Shown here: positions 56,779-64,000 of the stretch, piece after piece
How positions within the stretch are numbered: position 1 is the stretch's first letter
Layout: every line of letters begins with the position of its first letter
Source: Sphingobium trunci
GTDB taxonomy: Bacteria; Pseudomonadota; Alphaproteobacteria; Sphingomonadales; Sphingomonadaceae
Length of the DNA stretch: 64,000 nucleotides
Assembly (NCBI RefSeq): GCF_022664535.1
Contig: NZ_JAKUJY010000001.1
Location: 186,001-250,000, forward strand
Reading direction: 5' to 3'
Position numbers and translations under genes: made by a program
The notes under the pieces: model-generated
The model's input: the letters and a program-made list of their open reading frames with translations, nothing else
The model's database searches: none
What the model was told of the DNA's origin: nothing

Positions 56779-57756
56779 TCAGTCCCGGCGCGCGAAATCG
56801 GAGGGAGCGCGGAACGCGAGATAGGCCAGCCGCCGCATCTCCCGCCGTCCCCGGACGACGGTGTCGAGGATCAGGCCGCACATGCCCGACAGGGTGGCCA
56901 GGATCATCAGGCCCGTCACCAATATGGCGGTGGGAAACCGCGGCACCAGGCCGGTCTTCATATAGGTAAGGATCAGCGGCACCGCCAGACCCAGCCCCGT
57001 CGCCGCCAGGATCGCGGCGATGATCCCGAAGAACAGGATCGGCCGCTCGATACGATAGAGGGTGATGATCGTCCGCAATATGCGCCAGCCGTCGCGATAG
57101 GTGGACAATTTGCTCACCGATCCTTCCGGCCGCGCGCCATAGGCCGTGACGATCTCGGCAACCGGCATAGACAGTTCCAGCGCATGGACGCTGATTTCCG
57201 TTTCGATCTCGAAACCGGCCGACAATACCGGGAAACTCTTGACGAAACGCCGCGAAAAGACGCGATAGCCGGAGAGAATATCGGTGAAGCTGCGCCCGAA
57301 AAGCTGCTTGAGCAGGCTCGTCAGCGCCCAATTGCCGAAGCGATGTCCCTTCCGATAGGCTTCCTCGATCTCGCTTCGCCGCGAACCGACGACCATGTCG
57401 AGATTATCCTCCAGCATGGCCGCGACCATCCTGGGCGCGGCGGCAGCCTCATAGGTCGCATCGCCATCGGCCATGATGTAGATATCCGCATCGACGTCCG
57501 CGAACATCCGGCGCACCACATGGCCCTTGCCCTGCTGGCTCACCCGGCGGACGATGGCGCCTGCCCCGGCCGCCAGTTCGCGGCTGCCGTCGCTGCTGTT
57601 ATTGTCGAAGACATAGATGTCCGCAGCCGGCAACACCCTGCGGAAATCCTCCACTGTCTGAACGATGGCGCCAGCCTCGTTATAGCAGGGCAGGATGACC
57701 GCAATCCGTGGCGTGGCGACGCCCTCCCCGCTTTCCACTGCCGGATATTCCCTCAT
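56779..57756 (-). CDS. membrane-anchored family 2 glycosyltransferase (dolichyl-phosphate mannose synthase-like)
   Basis: GT2 protein of about 325 aa. The catalytic domain shows VILPCYNEAGAI, VFDNNSSDGS, the metal-binding IMADGDATYE (DxD), GSRRSEIEEAYRKG and GYRVFSRRF. Two C-terminal membrane helices (about 228-255 and 263-290) follow. Such enzymes often load undecaprenyl phosphate with a sugar for GT-C enzymes, such as the candidate at 46099. Start ATG 57756 has AAGG upstream; an ATG 13 codons earlier has none. Confidence 0.88.
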   Translation of the reverse strand: MREYPAVESGEGVATPRIAVILPCYNEAGAIVQTVEDFRRVLPAADIYVFDNNSSDGSRELAAGAGAIVRRVSQQGKGHVVRRMFADVDADIYIMADGDATYEAAAAPRMVAAMLEDNLDMVVGSRRSEIEEAYRKGHRFGNWALTSLLKQLFGRSFTDILSGYRVFSRRFVKSFPVLSAGFEIETEISVHALELSMPVAEIVTAYGARPEGSVSKLSTYRDGWRILRTIITLYRIERPILFFGIIAAILAATGLGLAVPLILTYMKTGLVPRFPTAILVTGLMILATLSGMCGLILDTVVRGRREMRRLAYLAFRAPSDFARRD

Positions 57757-57856
57757 CGACCCAAACCTTGGTAACGCCCTGCCCCCTGTCGACATTAATG
57801 GGCTTGATTGACATTTCGTCTGCCATGTCGCGGCAGAAATGAAAAGCGAAGGAAAT

Positions 57857-57893
57857 GAAAAGCGCCCGGGCTTCCTTGCGAAGCCGGGCGCTT
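57857..57893 (-). terminator. hairpin terminator after tig
   Basis: On the minus strand AAGCGCCCGGCTTC pairs with GAAGCCCGGGCGCTT with one bulge, then a short T-rich tract. Confidence 0.75.
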
Positions 57894-57915
57894 GTCCAGT
57901 CAGACCGGAACGGCC

Positions 57916-59508
57916 TTATTCAGCCTTGGCGGCAGCCTTCTTGGCCGGAGCCTTCTTGGCCTTGGGCTTGTCTTCGGCAGCAGCTTCCTCGGCTACGGCC
58001 TCGTCCTTCTTGGCGGCAGCCTTCTTGGCAGGCGCCTTCTTGGGGGCTTCCTCGGCAGCCGGAGCAGCTTCTTCAGCCTCGGCCTTCTTCTTCGGAGCCG
58101 CCTTCTTGGCCTTGGGCTTCTCGTCATGATGATGGTCATGACCACAGTCCGAACCATGGACGTGGGGCTTCAGGTCGCTATCCTCGGCTTCGATCGCGGC
58201 TTCCAGCTCTTCGCGGCTGACCGTGCGATCGGTGATTTCGGCCTTTTCGAACAGGAAGTCGACGACCTTGTCCTCATAAAGCGGCGCGCGAAGCTGCGCC
58301 GCGGCCATCGGGTCCTGGCGGACATATTGAACGAAACGCTCGCGATCCTGCGGGCTGTACTGCTGCGCAGCCTGCATGATCAGGCGGTTCATCTCCTGAT
58401 CCGACACGACCACGCCATTGGCCTGGCCGATTTCCGACAGCAGCAGGCCCAGACGGACGCGACGCACCGCGATGGCGCGATAATCCTCCTTCTCGGCTTC
58501 CATTTCCTTGAGCGCCGCTTCGGGATCTTCCTCATGGGTCGCTTCATGCTGAAGCTGCGCCCAGATCTGGTTGAATTCGGCCTCGACCATGCTCGGCGGC
58601 ACGTCGAAATCATGCGCGGCGGCCAGCTGGTCGAGCAGCTTGCGCTTCATGTAGGTGCGCGTCAGGCCATTATGTTCCTGCTCGATCTGGCCCTTCAGCA
58701 GCTCCTTGAGCTTGTCCAGACCTTCCAGGCCCAGCGACTTGGCGAAATCGTCGTCCAGCTTGGGCTTGTCGGCGTCCAGGATCGCCTTGACCGTAACGTC
58801 GAAGGTCGCTTCCTTGCCGGCCAGATGGGCCGCGCCATAATCTTCGGGGAAAGTGACCGTGATGGTCTTCTCGTCGCCCTTCTTGACGCCGGTCAGCTGC
58901 TCTTCGAAGCCGGGGATGAACTGGCCCGAACCGATCTTCAGCTTCACATCCTCGGCCGAACCGCCTTCAAAGGCTTCGCCATCGATCTTGCCGACGAAAT
59001 CGATGGTCAGCGTGTCGCCGTCCTTCGCCTTGTGGCTGGCGGCATGCTCTTCCAGCGCACCCTGCTGGGTCGCGATGCGGCCGGCGGCCTCATCGACCTG
59101 CGCGTCGGCGACTTCGGCGGTCAGGCGCTCCAGCTTCAGGCCCTCGATGCTCGGCGCCGCGATTTCGGGCAGCACTTCCAGGGCGACCTTGATCTCCGCA
59201 TCCTTGCCGAATTCGAAGCCTTCATCCAGCTCGACGGAGGGCTGCATCGCGGGACGCAGCTTGTTGTCGGCGATCAGCTTCTGGATGCTATCCTGGATCG
59301 AATTGTTGAGCGCGTCGCGCTGCAGCGATTCGCCGTGCATCTTCTTGACGAGGTTGGCGGGCACCTTGCCGGGGCGGAAGCCGGGCATGCGGACCTGCGG
59401 CGCGATGGCGGCCACTTCCTTTTCCACGCGGGCGTCGATGTCCTTCGACGTGATGGTCACGGTGTAGGCGCGCTTCAGGCCCTCGTTCAACGTCTCGACA
59501 GTCTGCAT
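57916..59508 (-). CDS. tig: trigger factor with extended His-rich and Lys/Ala-rich C-terminal tail
   Basis: Ribosome-associated chaperone of 530 aa, longer than the usual 430-450. The N-terminal domain contains the ribosome-binding FRPGKVPANLVKK-like signature (GFRPGKVPANLV), followed by the PPIase domain (KDGDTLTIDFVGKIDGEAF) and the C-terminal arms. The extra tail has HVHGSDCGHDHHHDE, potential metal ligands, and then about 65 residues of repeated AKKAAPKK-like and Ala/Glu blocks similar to histone H1-like proteins. ATG 59508 is preferred to a TTG four codons upstream. Confidence 0.96.
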   Translation of the reverse strand: MQTVETLNEGLKRAYTVTITSKDIDARVEKEVAAIAPQVRMPGFRPGKVPANLVKKMHGESLQRDALNNSIQDSIQKLIADNKLRPAMQPSVELDEGFEFGKDAEIKVALEVLPEIAAPSIEGLKLERLTAEVADAQVDEAAGRIATQQGALEEHAASHKAKDGDTLTIDFVGKIDGEAFEGGSAEDVKLKIGSGQFIPGFEEQLTGVKKGDEKTITVTFPEDYGAAHLAGKEATFDVTVKAILDADKPKLDDDFAKSLGLEGLDKLKELLKGQIEQEHNGLTRTYMKRKLLDQLAAAHDFDVPPSMVEAEFNQIWAQLQHEATHEEDPEAALKEMEAEKEDYRAIAVRRVRLGLLLSEIGQANGVVVSDQEMNRLIMQAAQQYSPQDRERFVQYVRQDPMAAAQLRAPLYEDKVVDFLFEKAEITDRTVSREELEAAIEAEDSDLKPHVHGSDCGHDHHHDEKPKAKKAAPKKKAEAEEAAPAAEEAPKKAPAKKAAAKKDEAVAEEAAAEDKPKAKKAPAKKAAAKAE

Positions 59509-59576
59509 CTCTTCTCTCAAACGCTTTCTTCAGCTGAATATCGTTGGCGCCTGCGCATCCATTGAGTCTGGCGCAA

Positions 59577-59662
59577 CTGGTGCGGGCGAAGGGACTCGAA
59601 CCCCCACATCTTGCGATACCAGAACCTAAATCTGGCGCGTCTACCAATTTCGCCACGCCCGC
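59577..59662 (-). tRNA. tRNA-Leu (TAG anticodon)
   Basis: 86 nt with encoded CCA. Acceptor GCGGGCG pairs with CGCCCGC, the anticodon arm CCAGA-TTTAGGT-TCTGG gives TAG, and a long variable arm as expected for class II tRNA-Leu is present before GGGGGTTCGAGTCCC. Confidence 0.96.
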
Positions 59663-59804
59663 ATCGGTCGCCGGTCGGCGCGGCATAGAGAAAAGAGTCT
59701 CCCGAAGCAAGGCCCACAGGTCAAGGCTGTGGATAAGCTGGGGATAAGTCGGTGGGGAACCGCCATGACCGCCCACGCGTACCCTTTATGAAGGAGATCC
59801 GACC

Positions 59805-59996
59805 ATGGCCACCCAACCCGATCCGGCCCCCGATGGCATTCCGCCGCCCGATATCATCGAACCGCAGTCCCCGCCCGAAAATCCCATTCCGGCCCCGCCC
59901 GCGGAAACGCCGCCAGGCCAGCCGCCGGAAATCGTGCCGCAAGGCCCCGATTTCGACCAGCCCGATCGTGCGCCTCCCGAACTGCCGCCGGCCTGA
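59805..59996 (+). CDS. tiny proline-rich acidic protein
   Basis: Predicted protein of 63 aa, preceded by a near-perfect ribosome site (AAGGAGAT, 6 nt before the ATG), which is the main reason to call it real. Proline makes up 24 of 63 residues and Asp/Glu are frequent; there are no Lys or Cys and no signal peptide or membrane segment. It opens MATQPDPAPDGIPPPD and ends PPELPPA. Expected to be disordered or polyproline II. I recognise no family. Located between tRNA-Leu and the ECF sigma gene. Confidence 0.6.
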   Translation: MATQPDPAPDGIPPPDIIEPQSPPENPIPAPPAETPPGQPPEIVPQGPDFDQPDRAPPELPPA

Positions 59997-60155
59997 CACC
60001 GCTCATTCGGTGCAATTCGGTAACAGGCGACCGGTTTTCCACAGAAACGGGAAATAATCGTCATGGCAACGCTGGACAGGCCCCTGCATCCATGATTGAA
60101 CTATGACAAACACATGAATTGCGGGAGAGGCGCGGCTGACATCAAGGGGGTCAAC

Positions 60156-60764
60156 GTGCACAGGGTTCGCGCTAAACTGGACTGGTTCAAGACGGTAATC
60201 CTGCCACAGGAAGCGGCTCTACGCGGGCGCCTCCGCAGGATCATCCCTGCCAATCAGGAATTGGAGGATATGGTGGCGGAGGTTCTTGCCCGCGCCTATG
60301 CCACCGAAAACTGGGAAAATGTGACCACCGGCCGGGCCTATCTGTTCACCATCGCCCGCAATCTGGTGATCGACACCGCCCGCCGCAACAAGGTGGTGAG
60401 TTTCGAAACGATCGCCGATCTCGAACTGCTCCAGGGCGAGAACAATGTGGAGGCGCAACTCCACGCCCGCGAAGCGCTCCGCCAGGTCGAAGCCATCGTC
60501 GATTCGCTGCCGACACAGTGCCGCCGCGTCTTCATTCTCCGCCGCATCCACGAAAAATCGATGCTCGAAATAGCGGAGGAGATGTCGCTATCCGTTTCTA
60601 CTGTTGAAAAACATCTGGCCAAAGCGATCGCGATAGTTATGCGGGCCTGGGCGGAACGTGAGGAAACGGATTTCGAACGTGCAGGCGTCGGGACCAGATT
60701 CGGGCTACGGAAGCAGGGACAAGATCGAGGCGGAAGCCGCGCGCCTGCTGGCCAGGCTCAATAG
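60156..60764 (+). CDS. ECF RNA polymerase sigma factor (FecI-like)
   Basis: Extracytoplasmic-function sigma factor of 202 aa. Sigma region 2 includes ELEDMVAEVLARAYATENWE and GRAYLFTIARNLVIDTARR; region 4 includes VDSLPTQCRRVFILRRIHEKS and LSVSTVEKHLAKAI. The start is GTG at 60156 because AAGGGGG lies 5-6 nt upstream; in-frame upstream codons lack a site. Its 3' end overlaps the FecR-like gene by 86 bp, so the two are coupled. Such sigmas usually drive TonB-receptor genes, but none is adjacent. Confidence 0.9.
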   Translation: MHRVRAKLDWFKTVILPQEAALRGRLRRIIPANQELEDMVAEVLARAYATENWENVTTGRAYLFTIARNLVIDTARRNKVVSFETIADLELLQGENNVEAQLHAREALRQVEAIVDSLPTQCRRVFILRRIHEKSMLEIAEEMSLSVSTVEKHLAKAIAIVMRAWAEREETDFERAGVGTRFGLRKQGQDRGGSRAPAGQAQ

Positions 60765-61707
60765 CGATCCCAGCCCGGAAGACGAAGCGGAAATCTGCCG
60801 CTGGGTCGAATCGGACCCCCGCAACGCCATAGCCTTCGCCCGTGCCGAAGCCGCCTGGGATGCAGCCGAACGGCTGAAGAGCGCCGCCGCCGAAGTCAAC
60901 CTGCCGCCGATGGAAGCCATCGTCAGCGAGGAACAGCAGCGCCGCCTGTCCCGCAACATCATGATCGCCGCCGCCGTCGCTGTCATGCTGTTCATCGTCG
61001 CCGCGATCGTCACCGTCCGCACCTTCAGCGGCGTCGACCATTATGAGACCGGCATCGGCCAGATCAGCGACATCGCGCTGGACGACGGGTCCATCCTGCA
61101 CCTCAACAGCGACAGCGCCGCGGAGGTCCGCTTCACCGATCATGGCCGCAAGGTGCGCATCTCGAAGGGGGAAGCGTCCTTCGACGTCGCCCATGACCCT
61201 TCCCGCCCCTTCGACGTGGAAGCCCGGTCGGCGGTCATCCGCGCCGTCGGCACCGCCTTCAACGTCCGCCTGCGTCCCTCGATGGTCGAACTGACCGTGA
61301 CGCAGGGCACCGTCACGGTTCATTCCGGCGCCAAAGTGGCACAGCAGGTCAGCGCCGGCAGCGGCGCCGTCATCCAGCCGCGCAGCATATCGCTCACCCA
61401 TCTGGGTTCGAAGCTGATCGGCCAGCGCACCGCCTGGCGCGAACAGATGGTGGAACTGGATGGCGAAACCATCGAACAGGCGGCCAGCGAGTTCAACCGC
61501 TATCGCACCGCACCCATATTGATCGGGGACACGCGGGTTTCCTCCCTGCGCATCGGTGGCCGCTTCCGCATCACCGACAGCCGGGAATTTCTCTCCGCCC
61601 TGCGCCTTAGCCTGCCGGTCCGGGTGGTGGACGGGCAGGACGGATCGGTGATGCTGCTCTATCAGGACGAGCCGGAACCGGCCGACAACGCCGCCCCGGC
61701 CGAATAG
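60679..61707 (+). CDS. FecR-like anti-sigma/sigma regulator
   Basis: Inner-membrane regulator of about 342 aa. A cytosolic N-terminal DUF4880-like part (EAARLLARLNSDPSPEDEAE) precedes one membrane helix (roughly residues 93-115, IMIAAAVAVMLFIVAAIVTV), then the periplasmic FecR domain (ALDDGSILHLNSDSAAEVRF, RAVGTAFNVRL, TQGTVTVHSG) and C-terminal STN-contact-like region. GTG at 60679 or 60658 may start translation. It should control the upstream sigma factor; the cognate receptor is not in this window. Confidence 0.88.
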   Translation: MQASGPDSGYGSRDKIEAEAARLLARLNSDPSPEDEAEICRWVESDPRNAIAFARAEAAWDAAERLKSAAAEVNLPPMEAIVSEEQQRRLSRNIMIAAAVAVMLFIVAAIVTVRTFSGVDHYETGIGQISDIALDDGSILHLNSDSAAEVRFTDHGRKVRISKGEASFDVAHDPSRPFDVEARSAVIRAVGTAFNVRLRPSMVELTVTQGTVTVHSGAKVAQQVSAGSGAVIQPRSISLTHLGSKLIGQRTAWREQMVELDGETIEQAASEFNRYRTAPILIGDTRVSSLRIGGRFRITDSREFLSALRLSLPVRVVDGQDGSVMLLYQDEPEPADNAAPAE

Positions 61708-61711
61708 CCCC

Positions 61712-62410
61712 TCAGGCCAGCAGGTCGTGGACCAGTTCCGGCACCAGCCTGCTCGCCGGTCCCATTCGGCTCTCCTCGAAATAGAAACTGCCCGCCGAGG
61801 GATCGAGGTTCAGTTCGATCGTGCGCGCCCCGACATGGCGAGCCGTCTGGACAAAGCCCGCCGCCGGATAGACGGCGCCGGACGTGCCCACCGACACGAA
61901 CAGATCGGCGCGCCGCAACGCCTCCTCGATCCGGTCCATCTCATAAGGCATTTCGCCGAAAAAGACGATGTCCGGCCGCATCCGCGGCTGTCCGCAACCG
62001 CCGCACGGCGACGCGGGCGGCAGGGCTTCGACCCAAGGCACCGCCCTGCCGCAGGCCGCGCAAAACGCCGACCGCAATTCGCCATGCATGTGGATCAGCC
62101 TTTTCGCCCCCGCCCGCTCATGCAGATCGTCGACATTCTGCGTCACGATCAGCAACTCGCCGGGCCAGGCGGCATCCAGCGCCGCCAGCGCCTCATGTGC
62201 AGCATTGGGCTTCACCTCGGCCAGCTTGGCGCGTCGCTCGTCATAGAAGCGATGCACCAGCGCCGGATTGCGCGCCAGCGCCTCGGGCGTGCAGACATCC
62301 TCCACTCGATGCCCTTCCCACAGCCCATCGGGCCCGCGAAAGGTCGCTAGGCCGCTTTCGGCTGAAATGCCCGCGCCGGTCAGGATCACGATGTTGCGAA
62401 TATCATTCAT
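61712..62410 (-). CDS. cobB: NAD-dependent protein deacylase (sirtuin, CobB-like)
   Basis: Sirtuin of 232 aa. NAD-binding motifs are TGAGISAESGLATFRG and TQNVDDLHERAG; the catalytic His is in HMHGEL; a zinc site is formed by CAAC and CGGC. The YxxR pair in RFYDERRAKL matches the residues that give class III sirtuins desuccinylase activity. Convergent with the FecR-like gene, 4 bp apart. Confidence 0.94.
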   Translation of the reverse strand: MNDIRNIVILTGAGISAESGLATFRGPDGLWEGHRVEDVCTPEALARNPALVHRFYDERRAKLAEVKPNAAHEALAALDAAWPGELLIVTQNVDDLHERAGAKRLIHMHGELRSAFCAACGRAVPWVEALPPASPCGGCGQPRMRPDIVFFGEMPYEMDRIEEALRRADLFVSVGTSGAVYPAAGFVQTARHVGARTIELNLDPSAGSFYFEESRMGPASRLVPELVHDLLA

Positions 62411-62513
62411 GCGGCTTCTCTAGTCGCTCGGCAAGGGATGACAAAGCCCTCACGCTCTGGCATCGGCCAAGCCCAGGATCGATCGACCCTAGGCAAGGCA
62501 GGGATAAAGAGAC

Positions 62514-63278
62514 ATGAGCAGCATCGGCATTTTCGGGGCGGCGGGTCGCATGGGACACGCCATCGCGCAGGTCGCGAAGGAAGCCGGGCTGGATATAGCG
62601 GGCGGCACCGATCGGCATGGCGGCGCGGAACTGATCCAGGGCGTTACCATCTCCACCGATCCGCGGGCGCTGGCGGAAAGGAGCGACGTGCTGATCGATT
62701 TCTCCGTTCCTGCCGCTCTTGCCGCGCATCTGGACGCCTGCATCGCCGCGAAGAAGCCGGTGCTGATCGGCACCACGGGCCTGGAACCGGAGCATCATGC
62801 GATGATCGACAAGGCTGCAAAGCATATTCCAGTGCTCCAGACCGGCAATACCTCGCTGGGCGTCAACCTGCTCGCCGCGCTGGTGCAGCAGGCAGCCTCC
62901 CGGCTGGGCGACGATTGGGATATCGAGATTGTCGAGATGCATCATCGGCACAAGGTCGATGCGCCTTCCGGCACCGCCCTGCTTCTGGGCGAAGCGGCAG
63001 CGCGCGGGCGCGGCATCGCCCTTTCCGAAAACAGCGAACGTGGCCGCGACGGCATCACCGGCGCGCGGGCGAAGGGCGCCATCGGCTTCGCCGCGCTGCG
63101 CGGCGGCTCGGTGGCGGGCGACCATCAGGTGATCCTGGCCACGGAAGGCGAGCGGATCGAGATTGGTCATCGCGCCGAAAACCGCGTCATCTTCGCGCGG
63201 GGCGCAGTCAGGGGCGCGCAATGGCTGATGAAGCAGCCGGCCGGCCGCTATGACATGAAGGGCGTGCTGGACCTGTGA
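62514..63278 (+). CDS. dapB: 4-hydroxy-tetrahydrodipicolinate reductase
   Basis: Second dedicated step of the lysine/diaminopimelate pathway; 254 aa. The NAD(P) motif GAAGRMG lies near the N-terminus, the catalytic region is EMHHRHKVDAPSGTA with the conserved His-His and Lys, and GFAALRGGSVAGDHQVI is typical. GGGATAAAGAG precedes the ATG. Four bases separate it from nth, so the genes are probably co-transcribed. Confidence 0.97.
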   Translation: MSSIGIFGAAGRMGHAIAQVAKEAGLDIAGGTDRHGGAELIQGVTISTDPRALAERSDVLIDFSVPAALAAHLDACIAAKKPVLIGTTGLEPEHHAMIDKAAKHIPVLQTGNTSLGVNLLAALVQQAASRLGDDWDIEIVEMHHRHKVDAPSGTALLLGEAAARGRGIALSENSERGRDGITGARAKGAIGFAALRGGSVAGDHQVILATEGERIEIGHRAENRVIFARGAVRGAQWLMKQPAGRYDMKGVLDL

Positions 63279-63282
63279 TCCG

Positions 63283-63933
63283 ATGAACAAGGAGCAGATC
63301 TTCGACTTTTTCAGCCGCCTTGCGGAAGCCAATCCGGCGCCGCGCACGGAGCTGGAATATGGCAATGACTATCAGCTTCTGGTCGCGGTCGTGCTGTCGG
63401 CGCAGGCCACCGACGTCGGCGTCAACAAGGCGACTCGCGCCCTGTTCCGCGAAGTCCATACGCCGCAGCAGATGATCAACCTGGGCGAAGAGGGCCTCAA
63501 GCAGCACATCAAGACGATCGGCCTGTTCAATGCCAAGGCGAAGAATGTCATCGCCCTGTCGGAAATGCTGGTCCGCGATTTCGGCGGAGAGGTACCGCAG
63601 GATCGCGATGTCCTCACCAGCCTGCCCGGCGTCGGGCGCAAGACCGCCAACGTCGTCGTCAACACCGCCTTCGGGCAGGAGGCTTTCGCGGTCGATACCC
63701 ATATTTTCCGCGTCGGCAACCGCACCGGTCTCGCCCCCGGCAAGACGCCGCTGGCCGTCGAACTCAAACTCGACAAGCGCGTTCCCGGCCCCTTCCGCCG
63801 CGACGCGCATCACTGGCTGATCCTGCACGGCCGCTATGTGTGCAAGGCGCGCAAGCCCGAATGCTGGCGCTGCATCGTCTCCGACCTGTGCCGCTTCAAG
63901 CCCAAGACACCCGCGCCGGGAACGGCGGCCTGA
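63283..63933 (+). CDS. nth: endonuclease III
   Basis: DNA glycosylase/AP lyase for oxidised pyrimidines, 216 aa. The helix-hairpin-helix is LPGVGRKTANVVVN with the catalytic Lys; the catalytic Asp is in AVDTHIFRVGNR; the [4Fe-4S] ligands are C-x6-C-x2-C-x5-C in VCKARKPECWRCIVSDLC. An alphaproteobacterial dapB-nth pairing is usual. The final 67 bp of the window hold no further recognisable gene. Confidence 0.97.
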   Translation: MNKEQIFDFFSRLAEANPAPRTELEYGNDYQLLVAVVLSAQATDVGVNKATRALFREVHTPQQMINLGEEGLKQHIKTIGLFNAKAKNVIALSEMLVRDFGGEVPQDRDVLTSLPGVGRKTANVVVNTAFGQEAFAVDTHIFRVGNRTGLAPGKTPLAVELKLDKRVPGPFRRDAHHWLILHGRYVCKARKPECWRCIVSDLCRFKPKTPAPGTAA

Positions 63934-64000
63934 GTTGATCGTCATTATCACAAGGTTCAGCGAGCCTGTGCTAAGGGGTAAAACGGACGGACTGGCCGCC

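Overview
This window is a GC-rich, gene-dense chromosomal segment that most likely comes from an alphaproteobacterium of the Sphingomonadales (Sphingobium/Sphingomonas-like). The basis is recognition of protein families and gene order: an unlinked ChpT phosphotransferase of the CckA-ChpT-CtrA relay, a glnB-glnA pair, the rluD-rpoH pair, an mreBCD-mrdA-rodA shape operon, a DUF2490 barrel protein, an FecI/FecR-type sigma/anti-sigma pair and a TonB-dependent receptor. No rRNA, CRISPR array, prophage or complete insertion sequence was seen.

Layout. Positions 1-14.5 kb are housekeeping: glyQS (minus strand, glyS runs off the left edge), two tandem TraB/GumN-like lipoproteins, rplY-pth, an HD-GYP c-di-GMP phosphodiesterase, phosphoglucomutase, a DUF2490 protein, ychF with a coupled family-6 uracil/hypoxanthine DNA glycosylase, a lipoprotein nucleotide pyrophosphatase/phosphodiesterase, a MaoC dehydratase behind four tandem CGTAAA units, a small secreted protein and mutL. 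Positions 14.6-20.3 kb hold the tightly overlapped mreB-mreC-mreD-mrdA-rodA operon, followed by a tandem duplication of tRNA-Lys(CTT) and an Lrp/AsnC regulator.

Positions 21.3-41.9 kb form the accessory centre of the window, a Wzx/Wzy-type exopolysaccharide (EPS) locus. In order it encodes a small tail-anchored protein, the initiating polyprenyl sugar-phosphate transferase, a second small tail-anchored protein with the same motif, an outer-membrane beta-barrel, a Wza-like export protein, an AAA-type ATPase, a Wzz/GumC co-polymerase without a kinase domain, a BY-kinase-like protein whose Walker A lysine and Ser/Thr are both alanine, a GT26 transferase, a Wzx flippase, a Wzy polymerase, three GT2 transferases, a divergent GH10 hydrolase, an acyltransferase and a fourth GT2. 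On the opposite strand lie a secreted GH16 hydrolase and UDP-glucose dehydrogenase. Most plus-strand genes overlap by 4-8 nt, so they are probably one transcript. With the initiating enzyme, GT26 and four GT2 enzymes, the repeat unit could have up to about six sugars, and Ugd implies glucuronate. A short motif close to TTCRTCGCAAA recurs in the intergenic regions of this locus and may mark a dedicated regulon.

Positions 42.2-64 kb are again mostly core: a CinA-type protein, map, glnBA, a polytopic GT-C-like protein, a 268-bp MITE-like element lying at the very end of chpT and overlapping its stop codon, an MPN/JAMM peptidase, rluD, rpoH, mtgA, a TonB-dependent receptor, clpX, clpP, a membrane GT2, trigger factor with an unusual His-rich and Lys/Ala-rich tail, tRNA-Leu(TAG), a tiny proline-rich protein, an ECF sigma/FecR pair without an adjacent receptor, cobB, dapB and nth. 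All functional statements rest on reading motifs by eye; no database search was possible.
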